NCBI GenBank assembly: GCA_964628385.1 | Contig: CAZVOD010000037.1 | Span: 1 to 41,800 of the forward strand | Direction: 5' to 3' | From: JANQPA01 sp964628385 | GTDB lineage: Bacteria; Bacteroidota; Bacteroidia; Chitinophagales; Saprospiraceae | DNA length: 41,800 nucleotides | Part shown: positions 17,164 to 28,000 of the stretch, in pieces | Layout of the letters: each line of letters starts with the position of its first letter | Numbering within the stretch: the stretch's first letter is position 1 | Position numbers and translations under genes: made by a program | Notes under the pieces: generated by a model | Seen by the model: the letters and a program-made list of their open reading frames with translations, nothing else | Told to the model about the DNA's origin: nothing | The model's database searches: none

Positions 17164-17700
17164 TTACTTAAAAAAAGAAAAAATCGTTTTACCGTAGTGG
17201 CGTTCCTGAAAATAATGTGGATGCTCCGTGTAAGAATGATTAGGATTATGTTCCATGACAAACCATCCCTCTGCCTTGAGCAAATCGTATTCAAAAATTA
17301 GATCAGGTATCTTATCGATGGTAGGAAGAGCGTAAGGAGGGCCGGCGAAGATATAATCAAACTGCTCCGGGCAGAATTTCATGAACTTAAAAACGTCCAT
17401 TTTATAAATTTTGATCTGCTCCGCAATTTCTAGTTCTTTGGAAAGTTTTTTCACAAAATTAATACAGCCAGAAAATTTATCTACGTAAGTAACATCACTA
17501 ACGCCTCTGGAAATGAGTTCATAGCTATGGTTGCCTGTACCCCCAAATAAGTCCAGTACTTTTATCGTTTCAAAATCTAGGCTGTTATTCAACACATTAA
17601 AAAGACCTTCCTTGGCGTAATCAGTGGTCGGCCGGGTCGGCCAGTTTTTGGCAGGCGGTGTAAATCTACGTCCCTTAAATTTTCCTCCAATGATTCTCAT
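17164..17700 (-). CDS. rsmD: 16S rRNA (guanine966-N2)-methyltransferase
   Basis: A 178-residue RsmD-type enzyme, which methylates G966 of 16S rRNA. The start chosen is the second Met (17700), where family homology begins (MRIIGGKFKGRRFTPP); an ATG 24 bases upstream overlaps the DUF3822 gene. The SAM-binding motif is VLDLFGGTGNHSYEL. The usual catalytic DPPY reads GPPY here, in FDYIFAGPPYAL: the Asp is replaced by Gly through codon GGC. This is the last gene of the run that begins with bactofilin, and it follows DUF3822 as in many Bacteroidota. The replacement could weaken activity or be a lineage variant. Confidence 0.9.
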   Translation of the reverse strand: MRIIGGKFKGRRFTPPAKNWPTRPTTDYAKEGLFNVLNNSLDFETIKVLDLFGGTGNHSYELISRGVSDVTYVDKFSGCINFVKKLSKELEIAEQIKIYKMDVFKFMKFCPEQFDYIFAGPPYALPTIDKIPDLIFEYDLLKAEGWFVMEHNPNHSYTEHPHYFQERHYGKTIFSFFK

Positions 17701-17713
17701 AAAAAGCGTAAAA

Positions 17714-18580
17714 TTATGAAACATTTATCGTCAACAAGGAACACACATCGAAATAGAAATGTTGTGGCATAGCTCTGAGTTGCTTTCCGAGGGTAATAAA
17801 TTTGGGCAGCGATAAAAACTCCACGTATCTAATATATTTGGCCATTAAAAGGTGAGATTCCGATTCTTCATCAATGGCCCCAAAGAAGGAAAGCCGCTGG
17901 TTTTCAGGGGAAAGGTTAAAATGGTGGTACACCAATAAAATGTAATAAAGAAAATCTTCTGGAGAGTAATAATCAAAGCTGTTAGCGAAAATGATGTAAG
18001 GGCCCTCAAAATAATACAAGCGTATGGCCCTATCTGTGACATAACAAAAAAGCCTTTTTTCGGCCTCATCCAGGAAGCTGCTTAAAGCTATGATCAGCGA
18101 TGTATTGAGCTCAAAGAAAGCAGACTCTGGAAAGTGATTTTGTAGAAGAGTCGTCACTTCCTCCGGCATAGAATAGACGTTTCGAATGTTCATATGCGGC
18201 AGCAAGTCTGTACCTATAGTCCTTTCCTGCCCCAAGTGCGACAGGTGTTCAAGTAACGCTCTTTTATCTCTATCATTAAACAGGCGCTCGGGTACCAGCG
18301 TAAAAAGTGGCGCTGACACTTCAATAGTGGTCCTTTGATAACTTTGCTTTAAGATGGGATTAGAAGAGAGGATGGCTTCCCAGGCCTCTGGAAAGTCTAC
18401 ATTACCGGTTATCTTTTGATAGGCCAGATACGGGGCGTTACCGAGTAGGAGAATATTATGAGGAGACTGGCTGATGATATATACTAAACTGTCCATCCCG
18501 AGAAGAATGGACAGTTTATATTGTGTTGTTTTATTTATGGAAAACTGATCCTCTACAATTTCAAACTTTTCTATTCCCAA
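17714..18580 (-). CDS. DUF3822 family protein
   Basis: A 288-residue cytoplasmic protein of the DUF3822 family, which occurs next to rsmD across Bacteroidota. The fold looks like an actin-like or ribonuclease-H-like ATPase without clear catalytic motifs: LSILLGMDSLVYIIS near the start, DRAIRLYYFEGPYIIFANSF in the middle and LSFFGAIDEESE later. No enzymatic residues can be picked out. The start overlaps the preceding membrane-protein gene by 10 bases, and rsmD follows, so the three are translationally linked. The conserved pairing suggests a role connected to rRNA modification or cofactor supply, but that is inference. Confidence 0.82.
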   Translation of the reverse strand: MGIEKFEIVEDQFSINKTTQYKLSILLGMDSLVYIISQSPHNILLLGNAPYLAYQKITGNVDFPEAWEAILSSNPILKQSYQRTTIEVSAPLFTLVPERLFNDRDKRALLEHLSHLGQERTIGTDLLPHMNIRNVYSMPEEVTTLLQNHFPESAFFELNTSLIIALSSFLDEAEKRLFCYVTDRAIRLYYFEGPYIIFANSFDYYSPEDFLYYILLVYHHFNLSPENQRLSFFGAIDEESESHLLMAKYIRYVEFLSLPKFITLGKQLRAMPQHFYFDVCSLLTINVS

Positions 18581-19152
18581 TTTCCCGATAAATTAGGTGA
18601 ATTTAAGTTACCGAATTTGATGATACTGTTGGGTTCGTAAGATTGATCGTATCTTTGAAAACGCAGGTCTGCAAACCTACCCATAAAATTAGACCTTGGC
18701 GTACCAACTTCTACAACGTTCACGCTTGTAGATTGATAATCAATAGTATCAGCTGTCATATCGAATGTTTTACCTCTGGAAAAAGGTACAAACTTCAGAG
18801 AATCGAGATTGATTTTAAGCTTTTTGATGGTATCGATAGCCGGCTTGTAAGTGGTATCATATTCTACCTCCCCTGTGAAGTTAGGATCATCCTCATCACC
18901 GATAATACTTACGATTGCGAACTTTCCATTTTTCAATACATTTGTTAGTGTATCGAAATTGGAAGCAAAAGAACCGGTTATGTCACGATAAAATTCCTGA
19001 ACTGTTCTAATCTCTCTCAAGCGATCGATTACAGCTGTTTCTCTTTTTTCTTTTTCAGCTTTGAAAGCAATAGGCTCACGAATACTATTAATCAGTACAT
19101 AAATTAGGCCAACGACAATTATGGCAAGAATTAGGTTGATAGCTAATCTCAT
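18571..19152 (-). CDS. Single-pass membrane protein, unknown function
   Basis: A 193-residue protein with one N-terminal transmembrane helix (INLILAIIVVGLIYVLI) and a periplasmic remainder. An IREPIAFKAEKEKRE helix and a REIRTVQEFYRDITGSFA segment follow the membrane helix, a plan that recalls pilin-like or GspH-like proteins but without a prepilin peptidase site. The rest is rich in Asp, Thr and short strands. It lies between bactofilin (117 bases upstream) and DUF3822 (10-base overlap). I know similar Bacteroidota hypothetical proteins in the same position, but no function. Its place with bactofilin could mean a link to cell shape or the envelope. Confidence 0.75.
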   Translation of the reverse strand: MRLAINLILAIIVVGLIYVLINSIREPIAFKAEKEKRETAVIDRLREIRTVQEFYRDITGSFASNFDTLTNVLKNGKFAIVSIIGDEDDPNFTGEVEYDTTYKPAIDTIKKLKINLDSLKFVPFSRGKTFDMTADTIDYQSTSVNVVEVGTPRSNFMGRFADLRFQRYDQSYEPNSIIKFGNLNSPNLSGNWE

Positions 19153-19269
19153 CTTTTGGTTTGTTTTGTTGCAATTATACTATTTTTTGTCAAAAACTAC
19201 GCTTACTGAGAAGCAATTTTTTGATAAAGCAAACAGATTGACGAACAAACCCGAGAATTAATTGTAAGC

Positions 19270-19653
19270 TTAAGCTCCGATTTTGATGTCTCCATCACAA
19301 ATAGCGCCTTCTTCTACTACCAGTTTTTTGGCCTGCACATTTCCGCTGATTCTGGAAGTGGCTTCAAAGTGTAGCGTACCGGTAATTTTCATTTCGCCGA
19401 TAATTTCGCCCATGATGTAGGCATCTGAGGCATTTACTTTACCTTCTACCCTTCCCTGTTCGCCGATAACTACCTTTTTATCGCAGTTAACGTCACCGAT
19501 CAAAATACCATCCAGGCGGATACTTTCTTTAGCCTGAACGTTACCTTCTACTTTTGTTCCCTTTGCGATCACACAATTAAGGGAAGAGTCCTTATAGTTA
19601 TTTTTGTCTCTGCCGGATACTGTTGGCATTTCTCTTGTTGCTGTTACTGCCAT
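19270..19653 (-). CDS. Bactofilin-family cytoskeletal protein
   Basis: A 127-residue bactofilin (polymer-forming cytoskeletal family). After a disordered N-terminus, residues about 25-120 form the right-handed beta-helix of six-residue turns: CVIAKGTKVEGNVQA, IRLDGILIGDV, KKVVIGEQGRVEGKV, ASDAYIMGEIIGEMKI, TLHFEATSRISGNV, AKKLVVEEGAICDGDI. Bactofilins polymerise without nucleotide and organise cell shape, stalks or chromosome segregation. No M23 peptidase gene, the frequent partner, is adjacent. It is the first gene of the four-gene minus-strand run that ends with rsmD. Length is normal. Confidence 0.93.
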   Translation of the reverse strand: MAVTATREMPTVSGRDKNNYKDSSLNCVIAKGTKVEGNVQAKESIRLDGILIGDVNCDKKVVIGEQGRVEGKVNASDAYIMGEIIGEMKITGTLHFEATSRISGNVQAKKLVVEEGAICDGDIKIGA

Positions 19654-20128
19654 GGGTTGAAATATTAATTATGATACCAATGAATAAATATATCTTTAAA
19701 CAACTTTGTGGTTGGCGGTATTATTTAGGAAACGAAATGGCTGACAAAGTCAACACGAGGGGAAAGGTAATAATCGGCGCCGCTAAGTTGTAAATATTCT
19801 GTTTGTAAGTTTCGAACTATAAATGATAAACACCCCTAACCTCAATACGAGGATATTGATTGAAGGATTCAGTTGGTTTGCAAAATAAAGGCGAAAATAA
19901 AGTCCAAAATCTTTGAAAACACCTAATTTACTTCCATCTGAATTTTTCCGATCCTCACTGATTGATAAAATCAGACAGGAAATACCTCTTCCTTTGCAGG
20001 ATAAATGAAAATGGATGTTATAATAAGGAAACAGTACAATAACGAGATTAAGAAAATGAAATTGTCTGTTATGGCTGGATCGTCTTATCGCAGGATAAAT
20101 ATAAAATTTTTTTATTCATTTAAAAAGA
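19654..20128. other. 475-bp intergenic stretch between divergent genes
   Basis: No supported gene or RNA. The only structure seen is an 11-base direct repeat, GCAGGATAAAT, at 19996-20006 and 20090-20100. The promoters of bactofilin and tsaD should both be here, but I could not find a clear TAnnTTTG box at a fitting place. Confidence 0.4.
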
Positions 20129-21139
20129 ATGAGCACAATTATTTTAGCTATAGAATCATCTTGTGATGACACCTCTGCGGCAGTTATCAAAGATGGTATT
20201 GTATTGAGTAACTACATCGCCAATCAGGAAGTACATAAAAAATACGGCGGGGTGGTACCGGAAGTGGCTTCCAGAGCGCATCAGGAAAACATCATACCGG
20301 TAGTGGATGTAGCCCTAAAAGAAGCTGGCGTAAGCAAAGAGGCATTATCTGCTATTGCTTTTACTAGAGGCCCCGGCCTGATCGGCGCTCTTATTGTCGG
20401 AGTTTCATTTGCCAAGGCTATGGCATTGGGCCTGGGCATTCCTATTATCGATGTTCATCACCTGCGGGCGCACATCCTATCGCATTTTGCTGAACTGCCA
20501 CATCCGGATTTTCCATTTCTTTGCCTGACCGTTTCAGGTGGGCATACCCAAATTGTTTTGGTGAAAGATTTTTTCGAAATGGAGATTTTGGGTAGTACAC
20601 TGGACGATGCAGCCGGAGAAGCTTTTGATAAATCCGGCAAGTTAATAGGCCTGGATTATCCGGCTGGTCCTCAAATTGATAAGCTGGCTCAGAATGGATT
20701 GGTCAAATTCACATTTCCGAAGCCTAAAGTTGGAGCATTGGATTTTAGCTTTAGTGGATTAAAAACTTCTATACTTTATTTCCTCAAAAAAGAACTTAAA
20801 AATAACCCGGACTTTATCAATGAGCATCTAAGAGATATTTGTGCTTCTATCCAGCATAGTATCGTAGAAATTTTGATCAATAAGTTGATAAAAGCCGCTG
20901 AACAAACCAAGGTAGCAAACGTGGCCCTTGCCGGAGGAGTATCGGCCAATACGGCTCTCAGAAGCAGGCTAGAACAGATAGGCATTGAAAAAGGATGGAA
21001 AACCTACATCCCAAGGTTTGAGTTTTGTACAGACAATGCAGCCATGGTAGGAATAGCTGCATACTACAAATTTAAAAGGGGGCTTTTTGCAGCACAAAAT
21101 ATTAAACCCGCTGCACGCATGGAACTGGATAATTTGTAA
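20129..21139 (+). CDS. tsaD: tRNA N6-adenosine threonylcarbamoyltransferase
   Basis: A 336-residue TsaD (Kae1/YgjD), which transfers threonylcarbamoyl from TC-AMP to A37 of ANN-decoding tRNAs, together with TsaB and TsaE. The metal-binding His pair lies in VHHLRAHILSHF; also seen are AIESSCDDTSAAV at the start, SGGHTQIVL, the AGEAFDKSGKLIGLDYPAGP loop, and ALAGGVSANTALR with FCTDNAAMVG at the end. Length matches E. coli. tsaB and tsaE are not in the window. It converges on the DUF697-like gene, with a 16-bp hairpin between them. Confidence 0.97.
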   Translation: MSTIILAIESSCDDTSAAVIKDGIVLSNYIANQEVHKKYGGVVPEVASRAHQENIIPVVDVALKEAGVSKEALSAIAFTRGPGLIGALIVGVSFAKAMALGLGIPIIDVHHLRAHILSHFAELPHPDFPFLCLTVSGGHTQIVLVKDFFEMEILGSTLDDAAGEAFDKSGKLIGLDYPAGPQIDKLAQNGLVKFTFPKPKVGALDFSFSGLKTSILYFLKKELKNNPDFINEHLRDICASIQHSIVEILINKLIKAAEQTKVANVALAGGVSANTALRSRLEQIGIEKGWKTYIPRFEFCTDNAAMVGIAAYYKFKRGLFAAQNIKPAARMELDNL

Positions 21140-21142
21140 TCA

Positions 21143-21177
21143 CCGTTTGGTGAAAAGCTCCGCTTTTCACCAAACGG
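21143..21177. terminator. Perfect 16-bp hairpin between convergent genes
   Basis: Arms 21143-21158 and 21162-21177 pair without mismatch around a TCC loop, 4 bases after the tsaD stop and 14 before the end of the convergent gene. There is no T-tract on either side, so it may be a terminator of the strong-stem type or a short palindromic repeat. Confidence 0.6.
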
Positions 21178-21190
21178 CTACGAAATAGGA

Positions 21191-21841
21191 TTAATAACTA
21201 TCGATTAGCTTTTTCTTCATGGCTTGAAATTCCTCTTCTGAGATAATTCCCTGATCTTTTAATTCGGCTAGGTTTTTCAACTTTTGAATGACTTCATCAT
21301 CACTGCCTTTCGATGTTTTATCTTTGAGATCGATATCTGGCATGGAAGTAGTTTGCTCACCTTTTGCTTTTTTGTTCTCTTCTTCCTCTTTCCACTGTTC
21401 CACTACTTTTTTACCCTTTTCAAATTTCTCTTTGTACATTTTCTTCACCCGGTCGGTATCAAAATCCAGGATAGTACCACCTGCTTCAAAATGCTTTTTG
21501 AACACTTCGCCCAGTGCATAGGTAGAAGCCCCAGCAATAACAGAGACTGCGATTCCTCCCACAATAGAACCAACCCCAGGAATAAGCTTGATCAAGCTTC
21601 TGGCACCCATTCTGGATAAAGTAGAAGTAGTCAGGGCACTGATCACTGCCTTTCCCTGTGCTTCCTTGAAAGGAACGTCATAAACGCGACACAACTGGCG
21701 AACCATATCCAGGTGTAGCGCCAGTATGGCAAAAACATCGCCCAGGAAAAAAGGAATGAACCCTGCTCCCATGGAGAATAAAGTGTGACTTCTGATTATT
21801 GTATCAGCGTGTTTAGAACGCTCGTTTGTTCCGTTTCCCAT
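21191..21841 (-). CDS. DUF697-like membrane protein with SHOCT tail
   Basis: 216 residues from the Met at 21841, preceded by an A-rich leader; an in-frame Met at 21991 would add 50 basic residues that do not look like part of the domain. Residues about 10-110 resemble DUF697: HADTIIRSHTLFSMGAGF, a hydrophobic GDVFAILALHLDMVRQL segment and the glycine-rich IPGVGSIVGGIAVSVIAGAS hairpin. A charged linker (KKVVEQWKEEEENKKAK) follows, and the end is a SHOCT domain: KLKNLAELKDQGIISEEEF. SHOCT is a short oligomerisation or nucleic-acid-binding module often found at the ends of membrane proteins. The function is not known. It lies downstream of the alpha-2-macroglobulin gene by 170 bases on the same strand. 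Confidence 0.75.
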   Translation of the reverse strand: MGNGTNERSKHADTIIRSHTLFSMGAGFIPFFLGDVFAILALHLDMVRQLCRVYDVPFKEAQGKAVISALTTSTLSRMGARSLIKLIPGVGSIVGGIAVSVIAGASTYALGEVFKKHFEAGGTILDFDTDRVKKMYKEKFEKGKKVVEQWKEEEENKKAKGEQTTSMPDIDLKDKTSKGSDDEVIQKLKNLAELKDQGIISEEEFQAMKKKLIDSY

Positions 21842-22011
21842 AATTTTCTTCTTTATTTCTTTTGCAAATTTATAGGCCTTTCTAGTATTTTTAAATGGAA
21901 TCTTCACCTTACTATTTTTTATCCAATTAACAATCAATTTATGACTGTTGATCTGATTATTCGACCATAAAAACCCAAATTTCGACCACATTAAGCAGAT
22001 AGCACGATTAT

Positions 22012-25000
22012 CTATTTGACTTCCAGTTTAATGCTATTGGAATGACTCGTAAATTCGGGCGCATACATAGACTGAATAGTGGTAATCCCGCTTGTGTAGC
22101 TTCCTTTATGAACTACTCTCAGCGGATATTCAAAGACGTAAGTTCCTTTCGGTAAATAATCAAAAAAGAAATTAGTGCCTGTATCTTTGATGGCCTGATA
22201 ATACCCCAGGCCTCCCTGGTAACGGTAGCCACTGAGCACTTCAGCAGGTTCTAATCCTATGCCTCGCATATCTTTCATATGTACATACTCCATATCTCTA
22301 TCTACCCGTAGTTCAATTCTAACGGTCAGTTTATCTCCCGGATTTAAGGCAATAGATTCATCGATTGTCTTAAGCTTTTTGCCGGCATCACTTGTTTCTT
22401 CCAGAAATATAGCTTTTTTCAGGCTCAACGGATTATCTTCGTAAGATTCTATATTATCGATATCTTCAAAATACTGCCAATAAATAGCCCCCCAGCTGAT
22501 TCCGGTATTTTTGTTTTTAATTTTAACTTCGCTCAAACCTTCGTTAATCTCCTCTTCCTGCCAATTTACTTTGTAGTAACCGGTACCTGGTTCGGCGTTT
22601 TGCTCAGCTTTGTCCAGTTTATCCTTATAATCACGGCGCTTCAGCTCCGGAAACTTGATTTTCACCAGATTATCTCCACCTAGCCAGCTATTTTCAACGG
22701 ATGCCGGGCCATTACCCTGATCGAGAAGGGCAAATACGGCAGCGGCAGTAGCTTTGGTTGTTCCCCATCTGTTGGTCTGTTTATTTTTCAATAACCAAAC
22801 CTTCATTTGGTTAAGCATGTCCTGATCATCACCGGCCTGAGCAAATAATTCGATCAGCATAGCGTGTGTTTCAATGGGTAGCTCATACCACCAGAATGAA
22901 CGATTATATTTCCAGTAAACGCCCAATTCTTCAGAGCGAATAGCCCGCTCTTTGAGGCTATTGATCACTTCGGCTGTTACCTTCTCTTTACTCTTGCGAT
23001 GGCTAGAAAGACCAATCATTCCCTGTTGGTACAATCCTTTGGCAGGCCAGTATTCTGCGGCCTGATCTTCATAATATGCCAAAGCAGCAGTTGCAGATTC
23101 TGATACCGGAATATCCGGGAAAAAGCTGCGAACATATAAATAATGAATAGCCAAATAACTTAGATGATCTTCCTCAAAAGTAGTATGGCCATTCTCTACA
23201 GCCTCTTCGAGCTTCTGATACTCATCAGCCAGTTCTGAATCAATGTATCTCAAAGCATTGGGAAGTATATCTCCGGCTATTCTAGTCTCTTGTGCCGGGT
23301 TTACGCCTAGATAATCCAGATGCCCCAGGCCTTCCAGTAAGAGCTGCGTAATATACCGGTTGGCTCTGCCTCCCGGAAACCATGGGAAACCACCATTACT
23401 CATTTGCCTGTCAGCAAGCTCATTAAGGTCTCTGTAGATTTCAGCATCAATACGGTCTTTATCAAATAATATGCCTATGTTCTTTCGCTGCTGTGCCTCA
23501 CTCTGAGCCTCCATCACCCAGGGCGTTTCGGCCAGGAGTGCAGATTTCAAATCTTCATTCATGGATAACTCACTATCCAGTGCACTAGTATTTTTCCACT
23601 TCTCAAATACTTCTTTTATTTTAGGATTGCTATTGGCTATTTTATGAGCCATACTATTGGCATAGTAACGGTTGAAAATCTGCTCTGTACATTCATAAGG
23701 ATAAGTCATCAAATATGGTAATGACTTAACGGCCAGCCAGGCCGGATTAGAAGTCACCTCCATAGTCACCCGATAAGGCCTGGCCGATTTACTATTCAAT
23801 ACAGATCTAAGCCCTTTGAGGTCAAAAGCTTCATTAGAGTTGCCCTTCAGAGCAATAGGCTGCGTTTCAGTAACCATGATTCGTTTGCTTAGTACAGGCA
23901 AACCATTTTCCTCTCCATCCGTATAATCCCCGGCACGAGCCAAAATCCGGTACACTACAGGATTGATGAGATCATCCGGTACGGCTAGCTTCCAGGAGAC
24001 TACAGCCGAGCGGCCTACCTCTACACTAAAGTTTTTATCAGCAGCTTCAACCAACAAGCCTGCTTCGATAGGCTGCATATTTACGGCATCAAAAAGTTGT
24101 AAGGTGGCTACACCTGTCAGGTTTTCTGCCGAAAGATTGACGACTTTACTGGTGATTACTATTTCGTCCCCCTGACGTAAGTTTCTTGGAGCATTAGGCA
24201 GTACCATCAACTCTTTTTGTGTAACTATTTCCTTTTCCGTTACAGCGTATTCCAGGTCTTTGGTATGTGCAAGGCCAAGGAATTTCCACTTTGTCAGGGC
24301 TTCATTCATTTTAAAGGAAATAATAATATTACCATCTTTATCCGTCTTTAAAGAAGGTTTGAAAAATACAGTTTCATTGAGGTTTGTCCTTGGCACAATT
24401 GGTGGCTTTGCCGTCTTTTTTTCTTCTTTCTGGGATACCCCTGAATCCGTTAGGGTTGTTTCAGCTGACTCTGGCTGAGGAGGAGAAAAATCATTGGCGC
24501 CTCTGTTGGTTCGGACTGACTTATTTTCTACGGCGCTATAAGTAGCCGGAGCATCACCAACTGACTGATTGGAGTAGGCGACTACCGGTACACCTCTGCC
24601 ACGCACATCCAAAAAGTATTGCAGACCTTGGTAATCAAGGGAAGGATACCTTTTTTCGTCTACAGAATAGTTGTTATCATAAGGCCTGTAAGTCAATTGA
24701 CGGCCGTATTCTTGCTTGAAGTTCCTGCTATTCCAGCGTGTGTACCAATCAGGGCTACTCAAATTGGGATACGGAGAGAAATACCAATTATTCGCAGCAA
24801 ATTCATCCAGTGATTGATCATACATCGCTACCAGCATTTCTGCCGCGAGCTTATCATTATCTGTACCGCTGATTTTCACCCGCCATTCTTCTTCTTGGCC
24901 GGGCTTCAGCTTATCGCGAAAGCTCTCATAAGTAATGGTGAGTTTTTTATTATCCCATGGCACTCTTACGGGTATATTTTCCAGGTAAAAGCGATTTTTA

Positions 25001-28000
25001 CTAACATAGCTATATTGCAGATACAAGCCTCCTCTGTCCTTTTCCACAACGGCTCTATCGTACTTCCAGGTATTACTGAAGCGATTCCACTTCGGCTCCG
25101 AATTTTGGACCCTGCTTATTTCCTCAAACAAAATGTGGTGATTTTTCACATTGGAAAACAACCTGAAACTAAGGTCTTCACCTGGCTGGTAGCTGTTTTT
25201 TTGTAAAACGGCAAACTCTCGGATACTAAGGGGAAGCTTGCCGCTCTTGCCATCATATACCTTAAGTGTCTTACTTATTTTCACCTCATTACCACTATTA
25301 TCCTTTGTGGTGAACGTCAAAAGATAGGTGCCTACTTTCCAATCGTCGGTAGCCAAGGTTATTTCTTTACGATTGGCAGTATTAAAATCAAGGACGGCAA
25401 TGGTCTCTTTTTTCTCCCAATTTTCAATTTTTTGTTCTCCCTGGTAGGCATAGTCAGGGAAAAACTTTTTAAAAGTTTCTTCATCGTATACAAACTGATC
25501 TGGTTCCTCCCAGTAGCGATCTACGAAAGATTGATCCGGTTCATCCAGTAAGGATACCTCTATTTTACCAGCCGCCTCCTGCTTATCACCGTTTAAGTCT
25601 GATGCAGTGATGGTAAAGGAATTTTGGGGTCTGCGATCTATTTGCTCTGGCAAATCTACCTCTAAGACAAGCCCCAGCTCTGAAAAGCGGAAAGTTCTTC
25701 TGGATTCGCGTGTCTCACCGGTAATATCAACTACTGTAGCGACAACCTCAAAATTAAACACTGGCGTCCCCCCTTGTTCAATAGTCAGATCAGGACTGGC
25801 TTTGAAAGTAAAAGAAGCTTTACCGTCTTTGTCGGTTTTTATTGTTCCCTGAGTAATCTGTGTTGGCGGCGCATATCTATACCTGCTATAACTGCTAAAC
25901 CAGTAGGGGCGCCAGGGAAATTCATAAGTTCTATTCACCACGAAAGACAACTCCGCTCCGTCTACCGGATTACCAGCGAAGGCTTTAGCATCAACCGTTA
26001 CAGTCACTTCTTCGTCCAGGGAATAGCTTTTGTCTAAATCTTCAATATTGACCTCAAAGCGAGGCCGCTTATATTCTTCTACACTAAAAGATTTCGTACT
26101 GGAATTTTCTCCGATTTCAGCCAATAAATACATGGAGCCTGGCAAGCCTGAAGGCGCTGTAAATTGTCCATGGATAGAACCATATTCATTGCTGGTAAGG
26201 GTGAGGGTTTCTACTTTTTGATTATTTACATCATAAAGCGTGACCTTTACCTTTTTATTGGGCACTACAGCGGGTAATTCCGTTTCATTCTTTTTCAGCA
26301 CTATACCCTTAAAGTAAATCGTTTGCCCGGGCCGATAAATAGCCCGATCCAGAAACAAGCTACTGCGATACTGGACGCTGTTGTTATTATATCGATCTAC
26401 ATTTCTGTAATTATCATTCAAATGGATTTGATCTTTCCCCTTTGAAAACTTTACAGTCCAGAAAGTCCGTCCTGACACCCTGGGCTGAATAAACCCATTT
26501 TCATCACTCTCATCTTCTCCTATTTTTATTAGATCGTGAATTTGTTTTCTACTATTATATTCACTAACAAAATACTCTGCTTTTACGCCTTCCTCTGGCT
26601 CTCCCGTCTGGCGATCTACCAGCACAAACTGAAGCTTCCCGGACTGGCTTGTTCTCTGAAAATAAGCAATTTGACTTACATGAGTGAAGGTTCTGGCGGT
26701 AAGATCACCTTCTTCGTTAAAGGCGTCTCCCTCCGAGACAAGAACACAGTACCGTCCAAATTCCAGTGGATCGAGTTTGAGTTCTACGCTATGAGCACGA
26801 AAATCTTTTGGATCCGGTAAGTCAAAGGTGTGCAGCTGCTGTGCCCCCAGGTTTCGTAGATAGATCATTTGCTCATCAGCGTTGCGTCTTTTTAATGCTT
26901 CCTCATCTGTTTCGTTGATGCGTACTACTTTGACATACACCTTTTCAACATTTTTGTAGTCTACCTTCATCAAAATAGGCTGATCAGGAAGATTTATAGA
27001 TTCTACTGCAAAGCCGAGTGATCCGCTGAGAATGGTATTTTGAAGAGAAGCACAACGCCGGGCCGCTTCCGTATCGGCGTATTCTTTTTTACAGATATTG
27101 CACTGGTCAAAAGCATCCTTAAGTCTCCACCTTTTGATTTCATCCTGCCCCTCGTACTGCAGCCCCTCTTTGTAATAATGAGCAGCCAGTGCCGCATGAA
27201 CATTGGCAGCTACTTCATTATTTTTGTACTTTTCAATCAACTTTAACAGGGCTGCCTCATAATTTTTATCGTCAGCAGTATTTACAGAAATATCTTTCAT
27301 CATTTTCAGCCGCTTCAAATCCAGGTCGACCAATGCCGGCAGGTTATCCTTATCATTGATCCTAAAAGCCAGCAGGTCCTGAATAAGCAAAATGGCTTTA
27401 AGCTTTTGTGATGCTGTATCAGCGGTTTCAAAACGCATCTGAACAAAATCAACAACGGGATCAAAAACAGCCTCACTATCCAGGTCGAAGCGATAAGCCG
27501 GCTGTGTCAAATATTGCCTGTCAGTAGCATAATAGTCAATAGCTCGATGAGCTAAAAAATCATAAAGCGTCGGCCGGAGTTTTTCTCCATCTTCTGTTGA
27601 CTCGATTGTAGCAGGAAAATCTGAAATAGCTATATCGTAAAGTTTTAATTTTTCGGCTAGCGAGGCACTGTAAAGCTTATTGATTTGCTCAATAAAATCC
27701 TCTACACTCCAAGTTTGGATATCATCTGTTTTGGCATCTGTGGCAGTGCGGTCGCGTAAAGACCAAAGGCTGTTAAGGAGATAGTTGTCGTAGAGATTAG
27801 CCAGAATTGACTGTAAAATATTTTTAACCGGAAAGGAAGACGTAGCAAGCTCCTCTTCCATTACCTGAATGGCCTGCAAAAGGCCTTCTTCTCCCATCGA
27901 AGCTTTAAATTTCGATTTGTATAACATCACCTTAATAAACTGGTCTGGTTCCCGGGCCGGGTCAATTTTCTTTTTTAGGCTATCCAGCCTGGCCAAAGCA

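Noticed and set aside
19691..19711. CTTTAAACAACTTTG, similar to the end of the palindromic elements
   Set aside because: Only about 12 bases match and no inverted partner was found nearby.
19996..20100. Two GCAGGATAAAT copies as an attachment site or CRISPR-like unit
   Set aside because: Only two copies of 11 bases with an 83-base gap; no integrase or cas gene is in the window.
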